From Alistipes sp. (lineage in GTDB: Bacteria; Bacteroidota; Bacteroidia; Bacteroidales; Rikenellaceae): a stretch of DNA of 64,000 nucleotides. The stretch lies in the NCBI GenBank assembly GCA_017623505.1, contig JAGAOZ010000003.1, positions 1 through 64,000 of the forward strand. Reading direction: 5' to 3'. This document shows, one piece after another, positions 1-9,213 of this stretch. The notes beneath the pieces were generated by a model. It was not told where the DNA came from, did no database searches, and was given only the letters and a program-made list of their open reading frames with translations. The translations under genes were made by a program, and so were the position numbers. Position 1 is the first letter of the stretch. Each line of letters starts with the position of its first letter.

Positions 1-342
1 CTCAAAGAGTTTTACCAATGTCTCCTGCTTTACTCCGATACCGAGATAGGCATCTTTGAGTTTGGCGGCTGTAACATAGCCATCGCTACGCATCAACTCC
101 TGATAGTGACGGTTCACATCCACACGGATTCTATCGACAGCCGCATTAATTTTCTGTGCTTCGAGGCTCTTGCCTGTGGCACGACCATTCTTTACATCCC
201 ACAGTCGGGGAGGAACATCCATCTTACAACTGAATTGCTTTACCTCGCCATCAACGGTCAGACGGCACATCAGCGGAAGATTTCCATTGGGTTTCTCGCT
301 GCCTTTCTTCACATAGAAGAGAACTTTAAATGTACTTCTCAT
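1..342 (-). CDS. Tyrosine recombinase (integrase), 5' part only
   Basis: Reading leftward from an ATG at 342 there is an open frame of 114 codons that runs off the left window edge. It begins MRSTFKVLFYVKKG and contains LPLMCRLTVDGEVKQFSC and WDVKNGRATGKS, which I recognise as the N-terminal arm DNA-binding domain and start of the core-binding domain of Bacteroidetes mobile-element tyrosine recombinases. The catalytic domain (R-H-R-Y) lies outside the window. A minus-strand TAATTTTG -7 box sits at 369-362, 20 bases upstream of the start. The gene implies an integrated element extending left. Family call is from recognition of the sequence; the element type is unknown. Confidence 0.8.
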   Translation of the reverse strand, partial: MRSTFKVLFYVKKGSEKPNGNLPLMCRLTVDGEVKQFSCKMDVPPRLWDVKNGRATGKSLEAQKINAAVDRIRVDVNRHYQELMRSDGYVTAAKLKDAYLGIGVKQETLVKLFE

Positions 343-675
343 ACTCACTAATTTTTTGTTACAAAATTACTTCTTAATGAGTTATCTGAGCGTACGCAAA
401 ATACCGCAAACCGCTGAATACCACAACCTTACCAATAAAAAGCATCCTGACCGTCTGGTAACGATATGGGAACTCAACTTGTGCTTGGTTTTGCCAAAAG
501 GTTGTTTTTCAACCCCTGCAATGCACTGAATCCCAAACCTAACTCGCAGACAATCAGGATACTTTCCTCTTATCGCAATATTTCGCTTTTTTCTTTGGTG
601 TTTATTTTAGTATACACCTACATAACCGGGTTCCTGCGTGAGTATATATATACCACAATTTAAATCGAATAAATC
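343..675. other. Intergenic region beside the integrase
   Basis: This 333-bp stretch separates the integrase start from the next gene. It holds the integrase -7 box (362-369). I see no tRNA 3' end, clear direct repeat or terminator that would mark an attachment site. An open frame at 466-663 (65 codons, hydrophobic C-terminus) has no recognisable features and is probably not a gene. Confidence 0.4.
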
Positions 676-1263
676 ATGAAAGAATGTGAAATTACACCCG
701 AAGAGATTAATTTTGAGAGTGATTATAAGTATAAGGCCGCTCTGCAATCTATGAGCAAAATTATTCACGGTCACCCTAATATGGACTTAACCTCTGAAGA
801 TGTTGATGTCAGCCTTTGGTTACCTGAAATGAATGGTGCCAATGTCACTATATTCTGTGATCGACTGTTGGAAAGGTATGATTTCGATGGTTTCATTTTT
901 CTCATAACAGCGAAGGATGACATTGACTGCTTGTCTGTTCTTAATATTGGAGACCAAAGTAGTGGGTTTGAGCTATACAAACAAGAGAGCATTGAAGACA
1001 AGAGTCTGTTAATAATGAGGGTTAATCCCAGCAAGATAAAAAAAGAATTAAAAATTCCAGATGACTGTCGGAGTGGATTCACATGGGGTAAACACCAACC
1101 CGATCGCCCAATTCCTTCACATAGTGTGCCTACCACTCGATATAATAGCAGATACATTCTGAATTTCTCTGTCAGCGGGGAATTTGATTTGGGAATATAC
1201 TATCTCCCTTATTACGGTAATGACGCTATTTGTTTGTTGAATAAGTGTTTTTGCTGTAAATAA
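676..1263 (+). CDS. Hypothetical protein, 195 aa, AT-rich
   Basis: I do not recognise this protein. It has no signal peptide or membrane segment, is rich in acidic residues in its first half, and ends with a Cys-rich tail (NKCFCCK). The predicted composition is alternating beta strands (NVTIFCDRL, GFIFLITA, YILNFSVSG). The DNA is visibly more AT-rich than the core genes to the right, and it lies next to an integrase, so horizontal acquisition is likely (inference). No ribosome binding site is visible, which is usual in Bacteroidetes. No conserved neighbour helps with function. Confidence 0.55.
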   Translation: MKECEITPEEINFESDYKYKAALQSMSKIIHGHPNMDLTSEDVDVSLWLPEMNGANVTIFCDRLLERYDFDGFIFLITAKDDIDCLSVLNIGDQSSGFELYKQESIEDKSLLIMRVNPSKIKKELKIPDDCRSGFTWGKHQPDRPIPSHSVPTTRYNSRYILNFSVSGEFDLGIYYLPYYGNDAICLLNKCFCCK

Positions 1264-1598
1264 TGGTAGTGTAACACACTGAGAAGTACATATCATTGAT
1301 GATTAACTTTAATACACTTTTAGGTAGAGGGATGGGGATAGTAGATTTTGAGGCAATTTTAGAGTAATTAGAATGTATTTCAGTATTGCCCCATGAGAGA
1401 TATACTACCCCAACGGGATGGTTAAGTATAGATAGTTATCTATCAGGGTGGGAAAAAAGGCCCAAGACTGTTCCAACGAGGAGAAGTATCAATCTCTCAA
1501 CTAGATTATTATGAGCTAATTAACACACAATATGGCAACCTACGAGTTACCCTATTGTCGTATATGTACCAAATACTTCAACCCAACTTAAATAGACT
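1264..1598. other. Intergenic region, AT-rich, no gene
   Basis: This 335-bp gap holds no convincing gene. A small perfect hairpin GATAG-TTAT-CTATC lies at 1431-1444. A 19-codon frame at about 1531 encodes a Cys-x2-Cys peptide, too short to support as a gene. No promoter of the TTTG-N20-TAnnTTTG type was found before the lipoprotein gene at 1599. Confidence 0.4.
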
Positions 1599-3422
1599 AT
1601 GAGTTTACGACACTTTTTGCTATCTTTTCTGGTGGCTTTGACGCTTACAACAGCTTGCACATCATCTGATGATATCGAAAACAACCAGCAGACCGTAAAT
1701 CCTGAGCCGGAACCGGAACCCGAACCGGAACCAGAGCCAGAAGTACCTGAATTCAAGGTTGTGCTGAACGAATTGTGTGGCAACAAGGCATACATCGGCA
1801 ACAAATTCATCGAGCTCTACAACATTGGTCCCGACGCTGCTGACATTTCCAATTGGACACTCCGCAAATACGCCTCTGACGCTACCGACGTTGAGGGCGA
1901 GTACAACGTCTGCTGGAGAGCACTTAAGGGTATGACCATTGCCGCCGAAGGCTACCTTGTGCTGGAGTCTGACCAGACCGACCCTACCAAGGGCTTCGAC
2001 GCAGGCCTTTCGGCAAAGAAGGAGCTAAAGTTTGAGTTGGTAAATGCTGAGGGCAAAGTTGTTGATAGGTTCGTGCGCGGCCATGATAAGACTCCTTTTG
2101 AGGAGAATGAACTCCCTGAGAATAAGCAGGCATCATTCTCTCGCGTACCTAACGGCTCAGGTGAGTTTGCATACGCCACCCCTACCCCTGGTGAGGCCAA
2201 TGGTGAAGCTACGGGCGAGATTGAACACGTCGCACCGGAGCCTGAACCAGAGCCAGAGCCAGAGTTCACTATGGTCCCTGAGATTCATATATTTGTCGAG
2301 GGTGGTAAAACTATTGAGAGCAAGGATGAGTATCTCAACATAGATTTATCTATCAAATCAGGTGATCAGACACTGCTTTCTGCTACCGGACGTATGAAAG
2401 GTCGAGGCAATGCCACTTGGAACTATGAGAAGAAACCTTACAAGATAAAGTTCGACGAGAAGCAGAGTCCACTGGGCTTTCCGGCCAATAAGGATTGGGT
2501 CTTGCTTGCAGAGTATTGCGACAAGTCACTGATGCGTAGCGCATATATGTTTGAACTTGCCCGCACCGTAGGCTTGCCTTACCCTCAAAACTACCGCCAC
2601 GTACAACTCTTCCTCAACAATGAGTATGTCGGTTTGTATCTGCTCACCGACCAGGTGGAGAAGAAGTCCAACCGTGTCGAGATAGAGGATGACGGTTTCC
2701 TTTTTGAGAACGACAACTACTGCTTTATGGAGCCTGTTCAGTTCCAGACAACACACCGCCAATATTGGTACACTTTCAAATATCCTGATGCCGAGGATGG
2801 CGAGATTGTCAAGGGCGACGACAACTACAACTTCATCAGTGGTTTTATGAATGATTTTGAGGCAGCATTGTATGGCGACAACTTCAAAGACCCTGAGACT
2901 GGCTACCGTAAATATATCGATGTAGAGTGCTTTGCTAAGTGGTTCTTGGTACAAGAGCTTATTGCCAACCTTGAGCCTAATCTGTACTATGTACTCCCTT
3001 CACGCAATGCTAAGTTGCAGATAGCTCCCGTATGGGATGCCGAGTGGAGTATGGGACTCGCCTATCGCCCCGATGAGAATACAGGCTGGTTACTCCCACC
3101 ACAACAGCCCGACAGATACCAGGCAATATGGAGTATATGGAAATATTTCGGTCGCTTGTTTGAAGATGACTATTTCGTAGAAGTAGTACAGGCGGAGTGG
3201 GAAAAACTCAAGCCTCTTTTACCTGCTTTCCAGAGCAAGATGTCTCAAGTCGCGGATAGCATCCGAGAGAAGCAGTACTATAACTTCAGCAAATGGCACA
3301 TACTTGGTCAATACATTAGTGTAGGACTCATCAAATTCGACACTTGGGAGGAGGAACGCAATTATGTCGAGAAATTCTTTGCCGACCGAGTTGAGTGGCT
3401 TGACAACTACATCTATTTGTAG
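1599..3422 (+). CDS. Surface lipoprotein with lamin-tail domain and CotH kinase-like domain
   Basis: This 607-aa protein has a lipoprotein signal ending LTTAC (Cys20) followed by TSSDD, an acidic pattern that in Bacteroidetes fits export to the outer surface. A Pro-Glu repeat linker (about 35-50) leads into a lamin-tail domain (about 52-205; LNELCGNK, NKFIELYN, WTLRKYASDATD). A second Pro-Glu linker precedes a CotH domain (about 228-600) with GRMKGRGNATW, KKPYKIKF, DWVLLAEYCDKSLMRS and the metal-site-like VWDAEWSMG. CotH proteins are atypical kinases, known for phosphorylating spore-coat proteins in Bacillus; the role here is unknown. It is closely related to the gene at 23651. A hairpin terminator follows at 3447. 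Confidence 0.85.
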   Translation: MSLRHFLLSFLVALTLTTACTSSDDIENNQQTVNPEPEPEPEPEPEPEVPEFKVVLNELCGNKAYIGNKFIELYNIGPDAADISNWTLRKYASDATDVEGEYNVCWRALKGMTIAAEGYLVLESDQTDPTKGFDAGLSAKKELKFELVNAEGKVVDRFVRGHDKTPFEENELPENKQASFSRVPNGSGEFAYATPTPGEANGEATGEIEHVAPEPEPEPEPEFTMVPEIHIFVEGGKTIESKDEYLNIDLSIKSGDQTLLSATGRMKGRGNATWNYEKKPYKIKFDEKQSPLGFPANKDWVLLAEYCDKSLMRSAYMFELARTVGLPYPQNYRHVQLFLNNEYVGLYLLTDQVEKKSNRVEIEDDGFLFENDNYCFMEPVQFQTTHRQYWYTFKYPDAEDGEIVKGDDNYNFISGFMNDFEAALYGDNFKDPETGYRKYIDVECFAKWFLVQELIANLEPNLYYVLPSRNAKLQIAPVWDAEWSMGLAYRPDENTGWLLPPQQPDRYQAIWSIWKYFGRLFEDDYFVEVVQAEWEKLKPLLPAFQSKMSQVADSIREKQYYNFSKWHILGQYISVGLIKFDTWEEERNYVEKFFADRVEWLDNYIYL

Positions 3423-3446
3423 GCCATCACCCTACCATTTCACCAT

Positions 3447-3475
3447 AAAATGCAGTCCTTGGGGCTGCATTTTTT
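3447..3475 (+). terminator. Rho-independent terminator of the CotH gene
   Basis: AAAATGCAG (3447-3455) and CTGCATTTT (3465-3473) form a nine-pair stem followed by further T residues, 24 bases after the stop codon. Confidence 0.8.
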
Positions 3476-3546
3476 ATGCAATGACACAAACTGTCAAAAA
3501 AGCATTATACCTTTGCACAAAAGAATAAATTACCAACCACCAATCT

Positions 3547-3954
3547 ATGTTAGCAGAATTTGCAGAGTGGCTCAACAAGCAGCCCAAAGAGAAACGAGCT
3601 CAAATCATCAATCAGTTTGTTTATGTCTATAACACCGAGCCCAATAAGGGCGAGATTGCTCTTTTGAAACGTACATTAGCTAAGAAGGAGCAGGAGATAG
3701 GTGAGCTCAAATCCTATTGCGACGAGCTTAAATATAATGCATCGCACCCCTCTCTGCAACAACTCTATGTGCAATCGTGCCATGAGCCTGTCATCGAAGA
3801 GGCGAAGAAGCGAATCACCGCAGCTTTCCTATATAAAAGTCTATGCGACATCAATGCCGCACTTCGCAAGGATAAATCCTTCTACCACAAAGAGACTATA
3901 AGGTTGGGGTTGGAGATGGCTAAACTACAGCAACAAATCTACAGTAAGGAATAG
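3547..3954 (+). CDS. Hypothetical cytoplasmic protein, coiled-coil, 135 aa
   Basis: The protein begins MLAEFAEWLNKQPKEKRAQI and continues with a heptad-like Lys/Glu/Leu-rich segment (about 35-60, LLKRTLAKKEQEIGELKSY), typical of a short coiled coil. There is no signal peptide. A -7 box TACCTTTG lies at 3508-3515, giving a short leader before the ATG. The gene converges on the aldolase gene and shares the hairpin at 4000-4028 with it. I do not recognise a family; codon usage and composition are like the core genes, so it is probably a real, lineage-specific gene. Confidence 0.6.
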   Translation: MLAEFAEWLNKQPKEKRAQIINQFVYVYNTEPNKGEIALLKRTLAKKEQEIGELKSYCDELKYNASHPSLQQLYVQSCHEPVIEEAKKRITAAFLYKSLCDINAALRKDKSFYHKETIRLGLEMAKLQQQIYSKE

Positions 3955-3999
3955 CAGATATTTGTTATATAAACTTCAAAGAAGCTCTATATGCACAAG

Positions 4000-4028
4000 A
4001 AAGGCGTTACCCATCGGGCAACGCCTTT
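4000..4028. terminator. Bidirectional terminator between convergent genes
   Basis: AAAGGCGTT (4000-4008) and AACGCCTTT (4020-4028) pair, with an inner CCC-ATC-GGG helix. It lies between the + strand gene ending at 3954 and fba ending at 4054 on the minus strand. Confidence 0.75.
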
Positions 4029-4053
4029 AACATTAACACGCTAATAAACGTAC

Positions 4054-5049
4054 TTACTCTACGCGACCTGCAGAACCCAAAACATTCTCGCACTTGTGCA
4101 TATAGAGCTTCTTCAACTCGTCACGTGCTGGGCCCAAGTACTTACGTGGGTCGAACTCTGCTGGGTTATCAACGAATACCTTACGTACCATTGCAGTCAT
4201 AGCCAAACGGCCGTCAGAATCGATATTAATCTTACATACAGCACTCTTAGCTGCCTTACGCAACTGCTCCTCTGGAATACCTACTGCATCCTTCAATGCA
4301 CCACCGTGAGTGTTGATAATCTTCACATACTCCTGTGGTACTGATGATGAGCCGTGGAGTACGATAGGGAAACCTGGCAACTGCTCCTCGATAGCCTCCA
4401 AGATGTCGAAACGCAATGGTGGTGGGAGAAGAATACCCTCCTCGTTACGAGTACACTGCTCTGGCTTGAACTTGTTAGCACCGTGTGAAGTACCGATTGA
4501 GATAGCCAATGAATCAACACCAGTCTTAGTTACGAAGTCTACAACCTCCTCTGGACGTGTGTAGTGAGCAACCTCTGAAGAAACCTCGTCCTCAACGCCT
4601 GCCAATACGCCCAACTCACCCTCAACTGTTACGTCGAACTGGTGTGCGTAATCAACAACCTGCTTTGTGAGAGCTACGTTCTCATCGTATGGGAGGTGTG
4701 AGCCGTCGATCATCACTGAAGAGAAGCCCATATCGATACAGTTCTTACACAACTCGAAAGAGTTACCGTGGTCGAGGTGCAATACGATAGGAATATTCTT
4801 ACCCAACTCCTTAGCATACTCAACAGCACCCTGTGCCATATAACGCAACAGTGTCTGGTTAGCATACTTACGAGCACCTGAAGATACCTGCAAAATAACA
4901 GGTGATGAGCACTCTACGCAAGCTGAGATAATAGCCTGCATCTGCTCCATATTGTTGAAGTTGAATGCTGGGATAGCATAACCTCCCTCGATTGCCTTCT
5001 TGAACATCTCACGGGTGTTCACAAGACCCAAATCTTTGTAAGATACCAT
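4054..5049 (-). CDS. fba: Class II fructose-bisphosphate aldolase
   Basis: The product cleaves fructose 1,6-bisphosphate to dihydroxyacetone phosphate and glyceraldehyde 3-phosphate in glycolysis and catalyses the reverse in gluconeogenesis. At 331 aa it is a typical zinc-dependent enzyme: LHLDHG supplies the catalytic Asp93 and zinc ligand His94, GTSHG supplies His189, and LHGSSS supplies His232; VEGELG (142-147) is also conserved. It stands alone: a minus-strand TATCTTTG box at 5148-5141 lies about 92 bases upstream of the ATG, and the bidirectional hairpin at 4000-4028 terminates it. No sign of degeneration. Confidence 0.95.
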   Translation of the reverse strand: MVSYKDLGLVNTREMFKKAIEGGYAIPAFNFNNMEQMQAIISACVECSSPVILQVSSGARKYANQTLLRYMAQGAVEYAKELGKNIPIVLHLDHGNSFELCKNCIDMGFSSVMIDGSHLPYDENVALTKQVVDYAHQFDVTVEGELGVLAGVEDEVSSEVAHYTRPEEVVDFVTKTGVDSLAISIGTSHGANKFKPEQCTRNEEGILLPPPLRFDILEAIEEQLPGFPIVLHGSSSVPQEYVKIINTHGGALKDAVGIPEEQLRKAAKSAVCKINIDSDGRLAMTAMVRKVFVDNPAEFDPRKYLGPARDELKKLYMHKCENVLGSAGRVE

Positions 5050-5495
5050 AATTGTTTTGTTTTATTTTTGAAAGTTAAATGTTTGTTCCTGCTCAGAAGC
5101 GTCGCCACCTCAAAACGATAGCTCCACACTTTGGACGATGCAAAGATATAAATTATTCCTCATTATTAAAATTTTTTCACTATTAATACTTTGTATTAAC
5201 GCTAAATTTCGTTTTTACCTCTACTGTCAATCACTTTCTATATCAAAAAAATCAGCAATCATACCACTCGCCACAAAAAAATCGTTATCTTTGTAATGGT
5301 GGCAAAACTTGTTTTGCATTTAATGCGATACGTCATTCCCCGACTTGTGGGGTGTGTGGAGCAAAGAAATAAATAACACGTCATTCCCCGACTCACGTAG
5401 TGAGACGATGGGAATCTACCTTTTACAAAGTGAAAAGTGAAAAGTGAAAACTGAAAACTGAAAAGTGAAAAGCGAAAACTAAAAACTCAAAGATA
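5050..5495. other. Repeat-rich intergenic region before the rhamnosidase
   Basis: This 446-bp gap holds the fba -7 box (5141-5148), a + strand TATCTTTG box at 5286-5293, a truncated and a complete copy of the 42-bp palindromic element (5331-5347 and 5379-5420), and a run of about 60 bases built from the phrases GAAAAGT and GAAAACT (5427-5490). No gene is visible. Confidence 0.6.
5379..5420 (+). repeat. 42-bp palindromic element, copy B
   Basis: It starts CGTCATTCCCCGA, ends GATGGGAATCTACC and has the inner stem CTCAC-GTA-GTGAG. Relative to copies at 28762 and 38401 (CTTGC-GTA-GCAAG) two base pairs differ and both are compensated. A 17-bp fragment of the same element (5331-5347) lies just upstream. 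Confidence 0.75.
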
Positions 5496-8177
5496 ATGAA
5501 ACGTCTATTAATTCTTCTTTGCCTTGTGTGGGCAATGCCTGCAATGGCACAAATCTCTCTATCGGAGTTAAAGGTAAACCATCTCTCCGAGCCCGAGGGC
5601 GTAGTGGATAACCAGCCCGTATTCAGTTGGATTATCTCCTCGGCAGAGCGTGGCGCAAGCCAGTCAGCATACGAAATCGTGGTCTACGAGGGCAAGGAGC
5701 GCGTATGGTCGTCAGGTAAGATCGCATCCGACAACTCTATCACTGCTCCATACGAGGGCGAGCCTCTCCGCTCAAGCACTCGTTACACTTGGCGTGTACG
5801 TGTGTGGGACAACAAGGGCAAGGCGTCGAAATGGGCAAGCAGCACATTCCTCACAGGACTCTACTCAAAGGATGAGTGGCAGGCAAAGTGGATTGAGCCA
5901 AAGTTGCAGGACGACCGTTCCCCTCTGATGCGTAAATCGTTCACACTCAAGAAAAAAGTCGCTTCGGCTGTCATGCACGTTACAGCCCACGGCCTCTATG
6001 AGGCTTCGCTCAATGGCGAGAAGGTGGGCGATGCTCTGCTCACTCCGGGCTGGACCGCCTACAACAAACGTCTGCAATATCAGACCTACGACGTTACGGA
6101 TATGCTCTCACGTGGCGAGAACGTCTTTGGTTTGGAGCTTGGCTACGGCTGGTATCATAGCCGCATGTGTTTCCACGACCGCAAGGACCGCTATATGTAC
6201 AACATCCACCAAGTGGGTGCTTTGGCTCAAATCAACATCACCTACACTGACGGCACTAAGGAGTGCATCGTAACCGACTCATCGTGGGTGGCTTCTACGG
6301 GTGAGATTCTCCACTCTACGCTCTACGACGGCGAGACAACAGATGGCCGCCTTGAGCAGCGAGGTTGGAACACCACAGCATTTGACGCATCGGCTTGGGA
6401 GGCTGTAAGTGAGGCAGAGTACTCGCTCGACGAGTTGGTCGCATCGGAGTCCGAGCAGGTCAAGGTACGCCAGAGAGTAAAGCCGGTAGCCCTTATCACC
6501 ACCCCTGCGGGCGAGAAGGTACTGGACTTCGGTCAGAACTTGGTCGGACACGAGGTTGTCAAGGTCAATGGCAAGGCGGGACAGGAGATTCTCTTCTCTC
6601 ACGCCGAGGTGCTCGACGAGAAGGGCAACTTCTACACCCTTAACCTCCGCACCGCCAAGGCTCAGCGTCGCCACACGTGTCGCGAGGGCGAGCAGACCAT
6701 CACGACAAAGTTTACGTGGTATGGCTTCCGCTATCTTAAGGTGGAGGGTATCGAGGATATCAACCTTGAGGATTTTGAGGCAGAGGTCATCTTCTCCGAC
6801 TTCCCTGAAATAGGCGACTTCACATCGTCAAATCCACTTGTCAATCAGCTCCAAAGTAATATCCGCTGGGGTATGCGTGGCAATTTTGTCGATGTACCTA
6901 CCGACTGTCCACAGCGTGATGAACGTATGGGCTGGACGGGCGACGCCAACGTATTCTTCCGCACCGCATCATTCTTGGGCGACGTGCAGAACTTCTTTAT
7001 CAAGTGGCTACGCGATTTGGCTCTCGACCAGTGGCCGGGTGGCGAGATTACCGATTTGGTACCTTGCATCCCCGGTTGGATGGGCGCAGGTCGCACAGGT
7101 TGGGCTGACGCAGGCGTGACAATCCCTTGGCAGCACTATATGGCATACGGCGACAAGCGAGTGTTGGAGAATCAATACGAGAGTATGAAGAAGTGGATTG
7201 ACTATATGTTCGGACACTGCAACAACTACCTCTGGAACACAGGCTGGCACTATGGCGACTGGCTCTTTTACAGTGCCGACAATGACTTTGGTGGCGACTC
7301 TGCTGTAACCTACCGCCCACTTATCCAGCAGTGCTTTATGGTACGCTCTGCCGAGCAGTTTGTCGAGGCAGCAAAGGTCTTGGGCAAGGATGACGTAGCA
7401 CGCCGCTACGCTCGCACCGTCGAGAAGTGTAAGGAGGCATTTTGCCGAGCATACCTCACCCCAGGTGGCTACCTTGTGTCGAACACCCAGACCGCCTACG
7501 CTTTGGCTCTTGAGTTCGATATGGTACCCGACGAGGTACGCCCCGTTTTGGCACAACGCCTCGCCGACGAGGTACGTCGCTACGGTCATATCACCACAGG
7601 CTTCCTCGGCACACCTTTCATCTGTCACGCCCTGAGCAATAACGGCTATACCGACCTGGCATACCACCTGCTCCTGCACGAGGGTTATCCCGGCTGGTTA
7701 TACTCGGTTAAGATGGGAGGCACAACCATCTGGGAGCTTTGGGACTCTATGAAGCCCGACCGCACCATTCCTGATACGGGTATGAACTCGTTCAACCACT
7801 ACTCTAAGGGTGCTATTGGCGACTGGCTCTATCGTGAGGCTGTCGGTCTAAAGGAGACCTCGGCAGGTTATAAGACCTTCATGGTTCAGCCAAAGATGGG
7901 TGGTGGCTTCAGTCATATGGCCGCCTCTACCGTAACACCTTACGGCAAGGCATCTGCCGACTGGCGTTTCGAGGGTGGCCGCTTCAAGCTGGATGTTACC
8001 GTTCCGGTGAACACCACCGCCGAGGTATATGTTCCTTCACACGCCGCCGAGATTGTCAAGTTGGACGGTGTTAAGGTCGAGGAGCATTCAGCCGTTAAGG
8101 TCTTGGGTAACGATGGCAGTTACACCCACCTGCAAGTAGGCTCCGGAGAGTACAGCTTCAGAGTATTGTGGGACTAA
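5496..8177 (+). CDS. Alpha-L-rhamnosidase, GH78, secreted
   Basis: The 893-aa protein removes terminal alpha-L-rhamnose from plant or microbial glycans. It has a signal peptide ending AMAQ (19), N-terminal beta domains (about 20-330) and the GH78 (alpha/alpha)6 catalytic domain. The motif DCPQRDERMGWTGDA contains Glu476, the presumed general acid; TTIWELWDS contains Glu747, the presumed base; SFNHYSKGAIGDWLY is a further family signature. There is no lipobox, so it is likely periplasmic. A GH43 gene follows 49 bp downstream, suggesting joint attack on a rhamnose/arabinose-containing polysaccharide. No SusC/SusD pair is in the window. Confidence 0.93.
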   Translation: MKRLLILLCLVWAMPAMAQISLSELKVNHLSEPEGVVDNQPVFSWIISSAERGASQSAYEIVVYEGKERVWSSGKIASDNSITAPYEGEPLRSSTRYTWRVRVWDNKGKASKWASSTFLTGLYSKDEWQAKWIEPKLQDDRSPLMRKSFTLKKKVASAVMHVTAHGLYEASLNGEKVGDALLTPGWTAYNKRLQYQTYDVTDMLSRGENVFGLELGYGWYHSRMCFHDRKDRYMYNIHQVGALAQINITYTDGTKECIVTDSSWVASTGEILHSTLYDGETTDGRLEQRGWNTTAFDASAWEAVSEAEYSLDELVASESEQVKVRQRVKPVALITTPAGEKVLDFGQNLVGHEVVKVNGKAGQEILFSHAEVLDEKGNFYTLNLRTAKAQRRHTCREGEQTITTKFTWYGFRYLKVEGIEDINLEDFEAEVIFSDFPEIGDFTSSNPLVNQLQSNIRWGMRGNFVDVPTDCPQRDERMGWTGDANVFFRTASFLGDVQNFFIKWLRDLALDQWPGGEITDLVPCIPGWMGAGRTGWADAGVTIPWQHYMAYGDKRVLENQYESMKKWIDYMFGHCNNYLWNTGWHYGDWLFYSADNDFGGDSAVTYRPLIQQCFMVRSAEQFVEAAKVLGKDDVARRYARTVEKCKEAFCRAYLTPGGYLVSNTQTAYALALEFDMVPDEVRPVLAQRLADEVRRYGHITTGFLGTPFICHALSNNGYTDLAYHLLLHEGYPGWLYSVKMGGTTIWELWDSMKPDRTIPDTGMNSFNHYSKGAIGDWLYREAVGLKETSAGYKTFMVQPKMGGGFSHMAASTVTPYGKASADWRFEGGRFKLDVTVPVNTTAEVYVPSHAAEIVKLDGVKVEEHSAVKVLGNDGSYTHLQVGSGEYSFRVLWD

Positions 8178-8226
8178 GAGAAGTGAAAAATTTTGAATTT
8201 TGAATTTTGAATTATAAAACTAATAT

Positions 8227-9180
8227 ATGAAACATCTTCTTCCGTTTATAGTTTTACTCGCTACGGCTTGTACCACAACCAAATCGGGCAACCCTATCTT
8301 CGAGGGCACGTATGCCGACCCCGAGGGCGTAGTCTTTGGCGACGAGTGTTGGATTTATCCAACGTGGTCGGTCAATTACGATGAGCAGCTCCACTTCGAC
8401 GCCTTCTCCTCTAAGGATTTGGTACATTGGACCAAGCACGAACGTATCATCGACTCGTCGCGCGTCAAGTGGGCACGTCGTGCTATGTGGGCACCTGCCG
8501 CTGTTGAGAAAGATGGCAAATACTACCTCTTCTTCGCAGCTAACGATGTTCACGAGGGCGAGATAGGTGGTATCGGCGTAGCTGTTGCCGACTCCCCCGC
8601 AGGACCTTTTGAGGATATGTTGGGCAAGCCACTCATCGGCGAGATTATCAACGGAGCACAGCCTATCGACCAATATGTCTTTAAGGATAAGGATGGCACC
8701 TACTATATGTACTATGGCGGTTGGGGACACTGCAACATCTGCCGCCTTGCCGACGACTTCCGCTCTGTGGTACCTTTCGACGATGGCGAGATGTTCAAGG
8801 AGGTTACCCCTGAGGGTTATATCGAGGGACCGTTTATGTTTATCCACAACGATAAATACTACTTTATGTGGTCCGAGGGCGGCTGGACAGGACCCGACTA
8901 CCGTGTCGCATACGCCATTGCTGACTCGCCTTTTGGTCCTTTCGAGCGTCGCGATGTCATTCTCCGCACCGATGAGAATGTGGCAACGGGTGCAGGCCAC
9001 CACTCTGTGGTCTACAACGAGCGTAGCGACAAGTATTATATAATCTATCATCGCCATCCATTAGACTCGACCGATGGCAACAACCGTGTAACCTGCATCG
9101 AGCAGATGCACTTCGATGCCGAGGGCAATATCCTCCCCGTAAAGCTCACCTTCGAGGGTGTCGCCGCCGATAGATTTTAG
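8227..9180 (+). CDS. GH43-family glycoside hydrolase, lipoprotein
   Basis: The 317-aa protein has a lipobox LLATAC (Cys15) not followed by acidic residues, which suggests a periplasmic rather than surface position. The five-bladed propeller fold of GH43 is indicated by the three expected acids: YADPEG (Asp31, base), IDQYVFKD (Asp148, pKa modulator) and YIEGPFMF (Glu200, acid). Repeats of the DSPAGPF/DSPFGPF type mark successive blades. GH43 members act on arabinans, xylans and galactans; the exact substrate cannot be read here. The upstream spacer contains three GAATTTT phrases. It is likely cotranscribed with the rhamnosidase. Confidence 0.85.
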   Translation: MKHLLPFIVLLATACTTTKSGNPIFEGTYADPEGVVFGDECWIYPTWSVNYDEQLHFDAFSSKDLVHWTKHERIIDSSRVKWARRAMWAPAAVEKDGKYYLFFAANDVHEGEIGGIGVAVADSPAGPFEDMLGKPLIGEIINGAQPIDQYVFKDKDGTYYMYYGGWGHCNICRLADDFRSVVPFDDGEMFKEVTPEGYIEGPFMFIHNDKYYFMWSEGGWTGPDYRVAYAIADSPFGPFERRDVILRTDENVATGAGHHSVVYNERSDKYYIIYHRHPLDSTDGNNRVTCIEQMHFDAEGNILPVKLTFEGVAADRF

Positions 9181-9213
9181 CAATACGATATTAAATCCTA
9201 AAACTTTTGCCCT

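Noticed and set aside
466-663. 65-codon open frame upstream of the AT-rich gene
   Set aside because: No recognisable domain, odd hydrophobic ending, overlaps no promoter signal, and AT-rich DNA gives such frames by chance.
1531-1590. 19-codon frame encoding a Cys-x2-Cys peptide
   Set aside because: Too short and without supporting context; not enough evidence for a zinc-ribbon gene.
1547-1810. Minus-strand frame rich in Gly-Ser repeats
   Set aside because: It is the reverse of the Pro-Glu codon repeat in the CotH lipoprotein gene; likewise 1952-2269 and 23998-24483.
7008-7679. Long minus-strand frame inside the rhamnosidase gene
   Set aside because: Shadow of a real, well-conserved gene; no protein-like motifs.
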